Positions 1-7,023 of a DNA stretch of 7,244 nucleotides are shown here, in pieces. Below the pieces are notes generated by a model, which was given only the letters and a program-made list of their open reading frames with translations, was not told the DNA's origin and ran no database searches. Source of the DNA: Bacteroidia bacterium (GTDB lineage Bacteria; Bacteroidota; Bacteroidia; Bacteroidales; CAJPTX01). The position numbers were made by a program, and so were the translations under genes. Every line of letters begins with the position of its first letter. Position 1 is the stretch's first letter. The stretch spans positions 1 through 7,244 of the forward strand of contig CAJPTS010000092.1 of the NCBI GenBank assembly GCA_905373625.1. Direction: 5' to 3'.

Positions 1-1
1 A

Positions 2-811
2 CTTACGTGTATCTTCGTAGACAACGGGCTGTTGCGTAAGAACGAATTTGTAAGTGTGCTGGAATCCTATCGCGGTATGGGGTTAAACGTTGTGGGCGAA
101 GACGCACGCGAGCTCTTTTATACGGCGTTAGCAGGCATAACAGAGCCCGAAGGAAAGCGCAAAGCCATCGGACGCTGTTTTATAGAAGCATTTGACAGGG
201 CTGCTGCCGAGTTACACGACGTGAAGTGGCTCGGACAAGGAACCATTTATCCTGACGTTATAGAATCTGTTTCGGTTGGCGGACCGAGTGTTACTATTAA
301 GTCGCACCACAATGTGGGAGGACTACCCAAGGAAATGAAATTCCAATTGGTAGAGCCCCTACGTCTTCTCTTTAAGGACGAGGTGCGTCGGGTGGGGGCA
401 GAACTAGGTATTCCGCCACTAATTTTAGGGAGACATCCATTCCCTGGACCAGGACTTGCCATTCGTATATTGGGCGAAGTAACCCCTGAGCGTGTTGCCT
501 TGTTGCAAGAAGCAGATGCTATATATATTGCTCAGCTGCGCGAGGCAGGCTTGTACGACAAAATATGGCAAGCTGGCGCTATTCTCCTCCCCGTTCGCTC
601 GGTGGGCGTAATGGGCGATGAACGCACATATGAGAGTGTCGTAGCGCTCCGTGCCGTAACTTCTGTAGACGGAATGACGGCTGATTGGTATCCCTTGCCT
701 TATGAGGTCTTGGCACGAATTTCTAACGAGATCATTAACAATGTACGCGGGATTAACCGCGTTGTGTACGACGTAAGTTCTAAACCCCCTGCCACGATTG
801 AGTGGGAATAA
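2..811 (+). CDS. guaA: GMP synthase (glutamine-hydrolysing), C-terminal part; 5' end outside window
   Basis: Cytosolic enzyme of purine synthesis that converts XMP to GMP using ATP and glutamine-derived ammonia. The reading frame is open from base 2 and starts inside the ATP-pyrophosphatase domain with LTCIFVDNGLLRKNE, so the TTG at 32 is an internal Leu codon, not a start. 269 codons are present. Full-length GuaA is usually just over 500 residues, so the glutamine amidotransferase domain and the SGGVDS P-loop lie upstream of the window. Recognisable blocks are LGQGTIYPDVIES (from 230), SHHNVGGLPKE (from 302), HPFPGPGLAIR (from 434), the dimerisation-domain stretch VRSVGVMGDERTYE, and the family's near-invariant end KPPATIEWE (782-808), which closes with tandem stops TAA TAA at 809-814. 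No frameshift or missing motif is seen. The 174-base gap to the next gene suggests it ends its own transcription unit, although no clear terminator hairpin follows. Confidence 0.97.
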   Translation, partial: LTCIFVDNGLLRKNEFVSVLESYRGMGLNVVGEDARELFYTALAGITEPEGKRKAIGRCFIEAFDRAAAELHDVKWLGQGTIYPDVIESVSVGGPSVTIKSHHNVGGLPKEMKFQLVEPLRLLFKDEVRRVGAELGIPPLILGRHPFPGPGLAIRILGEVTPERVALLQEADAIYIAQLREAGLYDKIWQAGAILLPVRSVGVMGDERTYESVVALRAVTSVDGMTADWYPLPYEVLARISNEIINNVRGINRVVYDVSSKPPATIEWE

Positions 812-985
812 TAAACCGCCTCCTATCTGAATTCGTGCCGTCTTTTTGCCATGATGCAGAAGTTCCCCCCAGAAGTCCTTTTCTAACATTTTCTTGTAAT
901 AGCTTTTACGCCGACTTTTCTCTCGCCAAGCGATGGTCTCTTTTGCGTTAGTCTAACTGATAAATCCTCTTTTAATCACCTTTTC
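812..985 (+). other. Intergenic gap guaA to S41 peptidase, pyrimidine-rich leader
   Basis: No credible coding sequence lies here; the reverse-strand frame crossing it is a shadow of guaA. The second half is rich in T and C and holds CTTTT six times (starting at 878, 903, 915, 940, 969 and 980). There is no purine-rich Shine-Dalgarno sequence before the ATG at 986, as is common in Bacteroidetes. A promoter for the peptidase gene must lie here if it is transcribed alone. TAGCTTTT at 900-907 is one base off the Bacteroidetes -7 consensus TAnnTTTG, but I see no TTTG at the expected -33 distance, so I do not call it. No strong hairpin with a T-tract was found for guaA termination. Confidence 0.5.
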
Positions 986-2635
986 ATGCGCTTTCTAAAG
1001 TTTCAAGTAGTAGCATTTTTTCTAACATTTACGGTCGTCGCATTACATGCCCAAGGTTTGCATCTTATGCGCCCAGGTGCGTCCTTCTTTTCCAATTCAA
1101 GTATAGCGAATGATGCCAAGCTGGTGGAGTTAGTACGCACCCTTCGTTTTTACTATGTGGATACGATAAATGACAAGGAGGTAGTAGATAAAGCCATAAC
1201 GGCTCTCCTCCAAGAGTTAGACCCGCATTCTTATTACATCCCCCGCGAGCAAAGTGACGAAGCCATAAGCGAGCTCTCGGGGCATTTTTTTGGCGTAGGG
1301 ATTGAGTTTGCCATCCAACGCGATACGCTCGTCGTCATGTCGGCTATTCCTAATGCCCCCGCTGAGCGCGTTGGTATACGAGCAGGGGACAGATTTCTAA
1401 CCGTAAATGGAGAGCCGATAACTAACATAAAACTCACCAACAGTAAAGTGGCTAAACTGCTACGCGGACCGAAGGGAACGACAGTAGTCCTAGATGTGAT
1501 GCGACACAACAAAGTAGAAAAATATACTGTGGTGCGAGACTCCGTCCCGATGAACAGCGTTGATGTGGCTTATCTCATTCGTCCCGACATAGGTTATTTG
1601 CGCGTGACACGTTTTGCAGAACCCACGGTAAACGAATTTTTTGGTGCGCTCGCCAAATTGAATTCAGAAGGTGCTAAGTCATTTATCCTCGATCTCCGCG
1701 GTAATGGGGGCGGACTTATGCAAGCTGCCATACTGATGGCGAGTGCTTTTTTGCCCCAAGGATCGCTGATCGTCTATGCAAAAGGACGCCGCGTCGGAAG
1801 GCAAGATTTTGAAGCAGTACAACTGGGCAAAGTCTTCTTAAAGAGCAAACTTGTAGTATTAGTAGATGAAAATACTGCCTCGGCAAGCGAGATCTTGTCT
1901 GGCGCGTTACAAGATTGGGATCGTGCCGTTATAGTCGGTCGCCGCACTTTCGGTAAAGGATTAGTACAAAATCAGTTCGCTTTTCCCGATAGTTCACTCT
2001 ATCGCATCACAGTAGCACGCTACTACACACCAAGCAACCGTCTCATACAAACCCCTTACACACTGGGCGATAAAAATAAATACCGCGAATCTTTTATTAG
2101 CCGCTACAAGAACGGCGAACTTTTTCATAAAGACAGTATTCATTTCCCCGACAGTTTGAAGTATTCCACGCTTCGTACACATCGTACCGTCTACGGTGGG
2201 GGTGGAATAATGCCCGATGTCTTTATTCCATTGGACACAACGTTTGCCTCGAACTATGTAAGCGGCTTGCTACGCAATGGTCTTATCCGTCAGTGGGTGA
2301 TAGATTATGTGGACAAACACCGCGATTCGCTTCTTCACGCCTATAAAGATTTTGAAGCCTATAAGGAGAATTTTGTTATTTCAGCCTCGGATCGAAATCA
2401 ACTCATAGATTATTGTGCGCGTAACGGACAAAAGGTGAAAGATGGCACAGAACTCTCTGAAACTGATATCCGAGAGCTTGATTGGTATACAAAGGTCTTT
2501 GTGGCTCGTACGCTTCATTCGTTCGAATACATGCACAGAATATTGCACTTGCGCGACGAAGAAGTAAAATGCGCTCTCGATCTCCTTGAAAATTGGGCGA
2601 AAAAGGGAGAAAAGTTGTTACAACCTACCCAATAG
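986..2635 (+). CDS. Exported S41-family (C-terminal processing type) serine protease with PDZ domain
   Basis: Predicted periplasmic or envelope-facing Ser/Lys protease of 549 residues that recognises and trims or degrades proteins from their C-termini. The order is: signal peptide 1-22 (RFLK basic start, hydrophobic core, ALHA|Q cleavage site); N-terminal helical region about 40-95; PDZ domain about 98-175 containing the HFFGVGIEF loop; then the S41 catalytic core about 195-355. The catalytic Ser is S299 in ENTASASEI and the general-base Lys is K324 in RRTFGKGLVQ. Their 25-residue separation matches S430/K455 of E. coli Prc, and D310 and Q328 fall at the equivalents of Prc D441 and Q459, so the enzyme looks active. 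Residues about 430-549 form a charged, helix-like tail that I cannot assign to a domain. There is no lipobox Cys, so it is probably soluble. ATG 986 is chosen because it gives a complete signal peptide. No Shine-Dalgarno is visible. The natural substrate cannot be told from sequence. Confidence 0.93.
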   Translation: MRFLKFQVVAFFLTFTVVALHAQGLHLMRPGASFFSNSSIANDAKLVELVRTLRFYYVDTINDKEVVDKAITALLQELDPHSYYIPREQSDEAISELSGHFFGVGIEFAIQRDTLVVMSAIPNAPAERVGIRAGDRFLTVNGEPITNIKLTNSKVAKLLRGPKGTTVVLDVMRHNKVEKYTVVRDSVPMNSVDVAYLIRPDIGYLRVTRFAEPTVNEFFGALAKLNSEGAKSFILDLRGNGGGLMQAAILMASAFLPQGSLIVYAKGRRVGRQDFEAVQLGKVFLKSKLVVLVDENTASASEILSGALQDWDRAVIVGRRTFGKGLVQNQFAFPDSSLYRITVARYYTPSNRLIQTPYTLGDKNKYRESFISRYKNGELFHKDSIHFPDSLKYSTLRTHRTVYGGGGIMPDVFIPLDTTFASNYVSGLLRNGLIRQWVIDYVDKHRDSLLHAYKDFEAYKENFVISASDRNQLIDYCARNGQKVKDGTELSETDIRELDWYTKVFVARTLHSFEYMHRILHLRDEEVKCALDLLENWAKKGEKLLQPTQ

Positions 2636-2687
2636 AATAGAACTTCGCATCAGTCTATTATCAGCCCCATTTCATACTATAACAGAA

Positions 2688-2771
2688 TTTTAGGCGTGTT
2701 GCTGACTTAATAATCTTGAGAGCTTTAATAGAGATACTTCTTATGCAGAAGTGCACTACTTACGCCTAAAA
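2688..2771 (+). repeat. Long-range inverted repeat with nested hairpin in the leader before the DEAD-box helicase
   Basis: TTTTAGGCGT at 2688-2697 is perfectly complementary to ACGCCTAAAA at 2762-2771, a 10-bp stem with 64 bases between the arms (2698-2761). Inside the loop, ACTTC (2736-2740) and GAAGT (2748-2752) can form a 5-bp hairpin, overlapping an alternative TGCA-GAAG-TGCA hairpin at 2744-2755. The right arm ends 21 bases before the helicase ATG at 2793. The gap (2636-2792) contains no gene, and an AT-rich 6-bp stem just after the peptidase stop (2636-2659) is too weak and lacks a T-tract to be called a terminator. The structure could be a folded 5' UTR controlling the helicase, an operator, or chance. 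Which of these applies depends on where transcription starts, which I cannot see. Confidence 0.45.
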
Positions 2772-2792
2772 GCTCCCTTCTAGAAAGAAACA

Positions 2793-4445
2793 ATGAGTGA
2801 ACAAGAAAATAATACAGAACTCCGCTTTTCCGATCTCGGGCTCTCGCCTAATTCCCTCCAAGCCATAGCCGCAAAGGGATTTGAGCAGCCTTCCGCCATA
2901 CAACGTTTGGCGATCCCCGTCTTGTTAAATGAGACGTGCGATGTTATAGCGCAGGCACAAACAGGAACTGGAAAAACGGCGGCGTTTGGTCTCCCTATAC
3001 TTGAAAGGTTGGACTCTGATAAAATCGTGCCACAAGCGCTCATATTAGCCCCTACGCGCGAGTTAGCGATACAAGTTACAGAAGAGGTCGCTTCCCTACG
3101 CGGCGACCGCTCTGTGCACCTTTTAACCGTTTATGGTGGGCAGTCCATCTCCGAACAACAACGCCGTCTCAAACGCGGTGCACAAATAGTCGTCGGGACG
3201 CCCGGACGTATCCTTGATCTGCTGCGACGAGGCGATTTACATCTAGATCTCGTAGAGTGGGTCGTACTAGATGAAGCGGACGAAATGCTCAATATGGGCT
3301 TCATAGAGGACGTGGAAGAAATACTTGCACAAGTGACCAGCGAACACAGGATGTTCCTCTTCTCCGCCACGATGCCTGAAAGAATTGTCGCACTCTCCAA
3401 GAAGTTTATGAAGGAAGTACGACTCATCCAAGTAGATAAAGAGCAAAAGCCTACACATCTAGCAGATCAGATCTACTTCGAGGTGCGCGAGAGTGACAAA
3501 TTTGATGCGCTAACGCGTATCATAGATATCGAACCCGAATTTTATGGCGTAGTATTCTGTCGCACACGTACCGACGTGGATGAGCTCACGCTACAACTTG
3601 CCGAACACGGCTATGCCGTAGAAGGTTTACATGGCGAGATCTCACAAGCACAACGAGAGAAGACCTTGAACAAGTTCCGCAAGCGTATAGTAAACATTCT
3701 CGTGGCTACAGATGTCGCTGCGCGCGGAATAGACATTGTAGACCTTACGCACGTTATTAACTATAGCCTCCCACAAGATCCAGAAGCTTACGTGCACCGT
3801 GTAGGACGTACAGGACGGGCGGGTAAACAGGGTACGGCCATTACCTTTGTGAGTCCTGCAGAGTATAGAAAGCTTTTGTATTTTCAGAAAAGTATAAAGT
3901 TCAAAATTCGCAAAGAGACTCTGCCGAATGCCCAAGACGTGGTGGAAGTGAAACGCGAATTGTTAAAAGACGAACTCCGAGAAGTGGTTGAAAATGAGCA
4001 ATATCAAGATTATATGGATATTGCCAACGAACTCCTACAGGAGTTTCAACCCGAAGTGACGCTAGCGGCTCTCTTCCGTATGGCTTATAAGAGTGACCTA
4101 GACGTCACGAGCTATCAAGAAATACGAGGCTTTAATGTGGAACGACGAGGTACGACGCGTCTTTTCATTGCATTAGGAAAACGAGACGGATATAACGCTC
4201 GGCGTTTGACCGAGTTTATCTGCGAGCAAGCAAATGTCCGCAGCCGCGATCTTGAGGACGTACTCGTACTAGAAGACTTCTCGTTTGTCACCGTTTCGTA
4301 CGAAAAGGCAAAACAACTTCTTGCTGCCTTCGCAAAGGAACAAACAGTAGATGGAAAACCTATGATTTCCAAAGCAAAAGAAAGAGGGAGCAAAAAACAA
4401 GAGGAAAATAGCACCAAAAAACGCAGCAAACGTAAAAGTAAATAG
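2793..4445 (+). CDS. deaD: DEAD-box ATP-dependent RNA helicase, DeaD/CsdA-like with DbpA-type RNA-binding domain
   Basis: Cytosolic ATP-driven RNA helicase of 550 residues, in a family used for large-subunit ribosome assembly, translation and mRNA turnover in the cold. All SF2 motifs are intact: Q motif from F12 to Q37 (PSAIQ); I AQTGTGKT 55-62; Ia PTRELA 87-92; Ib TPGR 136-139; II DEAD 160-163; III SAT 191-193; IV VVFCR 253-257; V ATDVAARGID 305-314; VI HRVGRTGR 335-342. After a helical linker (about 380-435), residues about 455-513 (RLFIALGKRDGYNARRL onward) look like the DbpA/CsdA RRM-like RNA-binding domain. A Lys/Arg-rich tail (about 526-550) probably adds non-specific RNA binding. It is shorter than E. 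coli DeaD (629 aa), mainly because the long RG-rich tail is missing. The symbol is given for overall similarity to DeaD; a CshA/DbpA-like naming is also possible. A purine stretch AGAAAGAAA precedes the ATG. The RlmL-like gene follows 19 bases after the stop, probably in the same operon. Confidence 0.95.
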   Translation: MSEQENNTELRFSDLGLSPNSLQAIAAKGFEQPSAIQRLAIPVLLNETCDVIAQAQTGTGKTAAFGLPILERLDSDKIVPQALILAPTRELAIQVTEEVASLRGDRSVHLLTVYGGQSISEQQRRLKRGAQIVVGTPGRILDLLRRGDLHLDLVEWVVLDEADEMLNMGFIEDVEEILAQVTSEHRMFLFSATMPERIVALSKKFMKEVRLIQVDKEQKPTHLADQIYFEVRESDKFDALTRIIDIEPEFYGVVFCRTRTDVDELTLQLAEHGYAVEGLHGEISQAQREKTLNKFRKRIVNILVATDVAARGIDIVDLTHVINYSLPQDPEAYVHRVGRTGRAGKQGTAITFVSPAEYRKLLYFQKSIKFKIRKETLPNAQDVVEVKRELLKDELREVVENEQYQDYMDIANELLQEFQPEVTLAALFRMAYKSDLDVTSYQEIRGFNVERRGTTRLFIALGKRDGYNARRLTEFICEQANVRSRDLEDVLVLEDFSFVTVSYEKAKQLLAAFAKEQTVDGKPMISKAKERGSKKQEENSTKKRSKRKSK

Positions 4446-4456
4446 AGTAATTGCGT

Positions 4457-4464
4457 AGGGAGAG
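4457..4464 (+). promoter_or_regulatory. Purine-rich ribosome-binding stretch before rlmL
   Basis: AGGGAGAG abuts the ATG at 4465. It resembles a Shine-Dalgarno sequence, but the spacing is shorter than usual. It fits translation of the second gene of an operon right after the helicase stop at 4443-4445. It supports this start but does not prove it. Confidence 0.35.
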
Positions 4465-5643
4465 ATGGAAGACGCGAAGTTTTATATCGCAAAAACATTA
4501 CAGGGGCTGGAGTCATTGTTGGCATCGGAACTCCGTGAACTAGGGGCGGAAAATGTGACCGAGGAGTGTCGCATGGTGCGATTTCAAGGCGACTTGCGGA
4601 CGCTCTACATGGCTAATTTTCATTGTCGCACCGCGTTGCGTATTCTTAAGCCGATCACGAGTTTCCATGCTAAGGATGCTGACGAGCTATACGAGCAAGC
4701 TAAAATGTTCGATTGGGGCTCTCTGATGGAAGTAACGCAGCATTTCGCCATAGACAGTGTTGTAAACTCCGAAGAGTTCCGAGACTCGCGTTATGCCACC
4801 TATCGCCTAAAAGATGCCATCGTAGATCAGTTCAAAGCTCGTTGCGGAGGACGGCGTCCCTTCCCCGATCGCGATAATCCGCAAGTACGCATTCATTTGC
4901 ATATCCGCGGACAGGAGTGCGATTTGCTATTAGACTCCTCGGGCGAATCGCTCCACAAAAGAGGTTATCGGGTGGCACAAGATGTTGCTCCATTAAACGA
5001 AGTACTTGCGGCGGGCATGATCCTCCACAGTGGTTGGAATGGCGAAGTCCCCTTTCTTGATCCTATGTGCGGATCGGGTACGCTGCTTATCGAGGCGGCG
5101 ATGATCGCATATGGGATAGCGCCTGGTATCTTCCGTAAAACTTTTGCTTTTGAGTATTGGTCTGATTTTGATGCCGACCTCATGGCTGAGATTTTTAATG
5201 ATGACTCGAGAGAGCGTGAAAATGACGTTCTAATTTTGGGAACCGACATCTCGAGCAAAGCGCTTGAGAGTGCTAATGCGAACATCCGTTCTGCGGGACT
5301 GAACAAGCACATAAAAATTAAAAAGGAATCGGTGTTTGACTATCGTCCCCCCATGATTCCAGGCATCGTAGTTACGAACCCTCCCTATGGGGAGCGCCTG
5401 AAACAGTTTCAGCTCGACAGATTTTATACTCAACTGGGCGATGTCTTCAAATCGCGTTACGAAGGCTGGGACGTGTGGGTGCTCTCGGGCAATCGTACAG
5501 CTATGAAAAGCTTCGGACTCCATCCCTCGCGTACCGTCACGCTTTTTAATGGACCTATAGAGTGTAAGTTCCAACGCTTTTCTATGTATGCGGGGAGTCT
5601 TAAAGATCGTACTCTGCCCATCTCGCATTCTGACGGTATATAA
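4465..5643 (+). CDS. rlmL: THUMP-domain 23S rRNA guanine-N2 methyltransferase, RlmL-like
   Basis: Predicted SAM-dependent methyltransferase of 392 residues. By homology to the N-terminal half of E. coli RlmKL it would make m2G at 23S rRNA position 2445. Order: N-terminal ferredoxin-like region 1-45 (YIAKTLQGLESLLASEL); THUMP domain about 46-155; linker with the family signature LHKRGYR (163-169); Rossmann-fold methyltransferase domain about 180-380. SAM motif I is DPMCGSGTLLIEAA (199-212), the acidic residue of motif II is D261 (GTDIS), and the catalytic motif IV is NPPYGER (305-311), the form expected for methylation of an exocyclic amino group. E. coli RlmKL (702 aa) carries a second methyltransferase (RlmK, m7G2069) that is absent here, so this is the stand-alone RlmL architecture. 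The ATG at 4465 has a purine-rich AGGGAGAG immediately before it and lies 19 bases after the helicase stop. The exact target base is inferred from family membership. Confidence 0.92.
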   Translation: MEDAKFYIAKTLQGLESLLASELRELGAENVTEECRMVRFQGDLRTLYMANFHCRTALRILKPITSFHAKDADELYEQAKMFDWGSLMEVTQHFAIDSVVNSEEFRDSRYATYRLKDAIVDQFKARCGGRRPFPDRDNPQVRIHLHIRGQECDLLLDSSGESLHKRGYRVAQDVAPLNEVLAAGMILHSGWNGEVPFLDPMCGSGTLLIEAAMIAYGIAPGIFRKTFAFEYWSDFDADLMAEIFNDDSRERENDVLILGTDISSKALESANANIRSAGLNKHIKIKKESVFDYRPPMIPGIVVTNPPYGERLKQFQLDRFYTQLGDVFKSRYEGWDVWVLSGNRTAMKSFGLHPSRTVTLFNGPIECKFQRFSMYAGSLKDRTLPISHSDGI

Positions 5644-5693
5644 TTCGCTGCGTGTAAAAACGCTGAAATAGTATCGGTCTCCGACTAAACAGA

Positions 5694-5716
5694 ATGAACG
5701 TCATTAGGGCGTTCAT
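5694..5716 (+). repeat. 9-bp hairpin between rlmL and the glycosyltransferase gene
   Basis: ATGAACGTC (5694-5702) pairs with GGCGTTCAT (5708-5716) around a five-base loop ATTAG. Seven outer pairs are perfect Watson-Crick, followed by one G-U and one C-G pair. It sits 50 bases after the rlmL stop and 37 bases before the next ATG. No T-tract follows on the + strand, so a standard intrinsic terminator is not well supported. It may be a U-tract-less terminator, an RNA-processing or stabilising stem, or a palindromic protein-binding site for the downstream pair of genes. Confidence 0.5.
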
Positions 5717-5722
5717 AACAAA

Positions 5723-5743
5723 GTAATTCGCGTCTGTAATTCG
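5723..5743 (+). repeat. Tandem direct repeat GTAATTCG x2 upstream of the glycosyltransferase gene
   Basis: GTAATTCG occurs at 5723-5730 and again at 5736-5743, a 13-base period, just upstream of the ribosome binding site. A further TAATTCG begins at the rlmL stop codon (5641-5647), so the 7-mer appears three times within about 100 bases. This could be a regulator-binding repeat or simply chance in AT-rich spacer DNA. Confidence 0.3.
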
Positions 5744-5744
5744 T

Positions 5745-5750
5745 AAGGAA
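5745..5750 (+). promoter_or_regulatory. Ribosome binding site of the glycosyltransferase gene
   Basis: AAGGAA lies three bases before the ATG at 5754. It is the clearest Shine-Dalgarno match in the window and fixes the start, which also coincides with the conserved N-terminal strand of the protein. Confidence 0.6.
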
Positions 5751-5753
5751 TCT

Positions 5754-7016
5754 ATGCAGGTTTATTTGTTTTCTTTGTATTTCCCTTATGCCGAGGTGAA
5801 TGAGACCTTCATAGCTGAGGAAATGCGTTGCATCGCAACAAACGATAATGTACGCGTTACACTCGTGCCGTTTAAGCGAAAAGGTAATGAGCGGCGTTCG
5901 CTACCCGAAGCAATTAAAGTTGACCCTAGAATCCTCCAGCGCGCCGAGCAATTTTCTATTGCCTCCGCGCTTTCGCTTCTTCTACGTGGCTCCTTCTGGC
6001 ATTTCTTTACCAAGGACGTACTGCCAAGCCTCCTCCATTTTCGTCTCCCAAAGAAAATTCTTTTAGCGCGTTTTATTCGCGCTCTCTATATTGCGGATTA
6101 CGTGGTTACCAATTACCGTATTGGGCGTATAGATAATAATTCGGTTCTATACAGCTACTGGTTAGACGAAGCTACAACGGGTTTCTACCTAGCTGAGCGT
6201 ATCGAACCGCGACTACGTGGCTGTCTAAAAATTGCTCGTGCACACCGTTGGGATATCGTAGAGCCTACCTCACGTTTACCGCTCCGCAAACAGGCTTTTC
6301 CTGCATTAGACGTAGTGTTGGTGGCCAGCAAGTATGGGTGGCACGAACTTCTAGAGTTGTATCCGGAATTGAAACCTATATGCCAGTGGCAGCATCTCGG
6401 CGTTGCAGAGGTTTGTCCCGCAAGAATGGGGAGTATACAACAAGGACACAAAGAATTTATTAGTTGCTCTACGGTCGTACCTGTAAAACGGGTAAAACTT
6501 ATTTACGAGTGTATTCGGGCTTATGCACAAAAGCATCCTACAGAACAGATACACTGGATACACTTTGGCGACGGTACTTTGATGCCCGAACTGCGGGAGG
6601 TGGTTCAAAACAGTGTACCTAATTTACAGATCGAACTGCCAGGTATGCGCCCCAATGCTACCGTGCGCGAATATTTAGCCACGGTGGAAGGGGCTATTTT
6701 TGTTCATATGAGCTTGCACGAAGCCACCCCGATTGCTATACAGGAAGCCATTTCAGCTTCTATTCCCGTCATTGCCACTGACGGAGGAGGCACTCGTGAG
6801 GCTATAGATGACACCGTAGGCGCTTTGTTACCTCTTGAGGTTCAAACAGAAGAGTTTATTGCACAAGTAGACCGCATTGTGGCAAATTACACACAATTGG
6901 CGCAGGCAGCCCGCAAACGCTTTGAAACTGATTTTCAGAGTACTGTAAATTTCTCGAAGTTCTATACTTTGCTCGAAGAGTGGCGAGATCGGAAACTGGG
7001 CTCTCCAAAGGCTTAG
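5754..7016 (+). CDS. GT-B fold glycosyltransferase, GT4-like (glycosyl transferase group 1)
   Basis: Predicted cytosolic or membrane-associated retaining glycosyltransferase of 420 residues that moves a sugar from a nucleotide-sugar donor to a surface-glycan acceptor. The N-terminal half (1 to about 215) begins with a beta strand and LYFPYAEVNETFIAEEM, the 'FPY...E.FI..E' pattern of acceptor-side domains in this group. The C-terminal donor-binding half starts at HLGV (214-217) and continues through ISCSTVVPVKRVKLI (236-250), HFGDG (270-274) and LPGMRPNATVREYL (295-308). It contains the EX7E motif HEATPIAIQEA with E323 and E331, followed by SIPVIATDGGGTREAI (336-351). No signal peptide or transmembrane helix is evident. 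Sugar and acceptor cannot be predicted, and no other glycan gene is in the window. A radical SAM gene starts seven bases after its stop, so the two are probably co-transcribed. The upstream gap carries a hairpin and a direct repeat. Confidence 0.88.
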   Translation: MQVYLFSLYFPYAEVNETFIAEEMRCIATNDNVRVTLVPFKRKGNERRSLPEAIKVDPRILQRAEQFSIASALSLLLRGSFWHFFTKDVLPSLLHFRLPKKILLARFIRALYIADYVVTNYRIGRIDNNSVLYSYWLDEATTGFYLAERIEPRLRGCLKIARAHRWDIVEPTSRLPLRKQAFPALDVVLVASKYGWHELLELYPELKPICQWQHLGVAEVCPARMGSIQQGHKEFISCSTVVPVKRVKLIYECIRAYAQKHPTEQIHWIHFGDGTLMPELREVVQNSVPNLQIELPGMRPNATVREYLATVEGAIFVHMSLHEATPIAIQEAISASIPVIATDGGGTREAIDDTVGALLPLEVQTEEFIAQVDRIVANYTQLAQAARKRFETDFQSTVNFSKFYTLLEEWRDRKLGSPKA

Positions 7017-7023
7017 TTGCTAG

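Noticed and set aside
32..34. TTG as the start codon of a short guaA-like gene
   Set aside because: The frame is open to the window edge and encodes the conserved GuaA stretch CIFVDNGLL across this point, so TTG is an internal Leu codon.
425..889. 154-codon reverse-strand open frame overlapping the end of guaA
   Set aside because: It lies almost wholly opposite the highly conserved guaA coding sequence and its translation shows no recognisable domain; it is a shadow frame.
879..1030. 13-base direct repeat TTTTCTAACATTT at 879-891 and 1018-1030
   Set aside because: One such T-rich repeat is expected by chance at this scale, and the second copy is explained by signal-peptide codons for Phe, Leu and Thr.
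2636..2659. AATAGA...TCTATT hairpin after the protease stop as an intrinsic terminator
   Set aside because: Six AT-rich pairs with a 12-base loop and no T-tract; not stable enough to support the call.
2711..2718. TAATCTTG as a Bacteroidetes -7 promoter element (consensus TAnnTTTG) for the helicase gene
   Set aside because: One mismatch in a short motif, and no TTTG at the expected upstream distance; too weak to call.
854..2752. ATGCAGAAGT shared by the gaps before the protease (854-863) and before the helicase (2743-2752)
   Set aside because: Only 10 bases, at very different distances from the start codons (132 versus 50), and no matching flanks.
4115..4525. 136-codon reverse-strand open frame across the helicase/rlmL junction
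   Set aside because: Antisense to two clear genes, low-complexity Leu/Ser/Arg-rich translation, no domain features.
5230..5628. 132-codon reverse-strand open frame inside rlmL
   Set aside because: Fully antisense to the conserved methyltransferase domain; no independent support.
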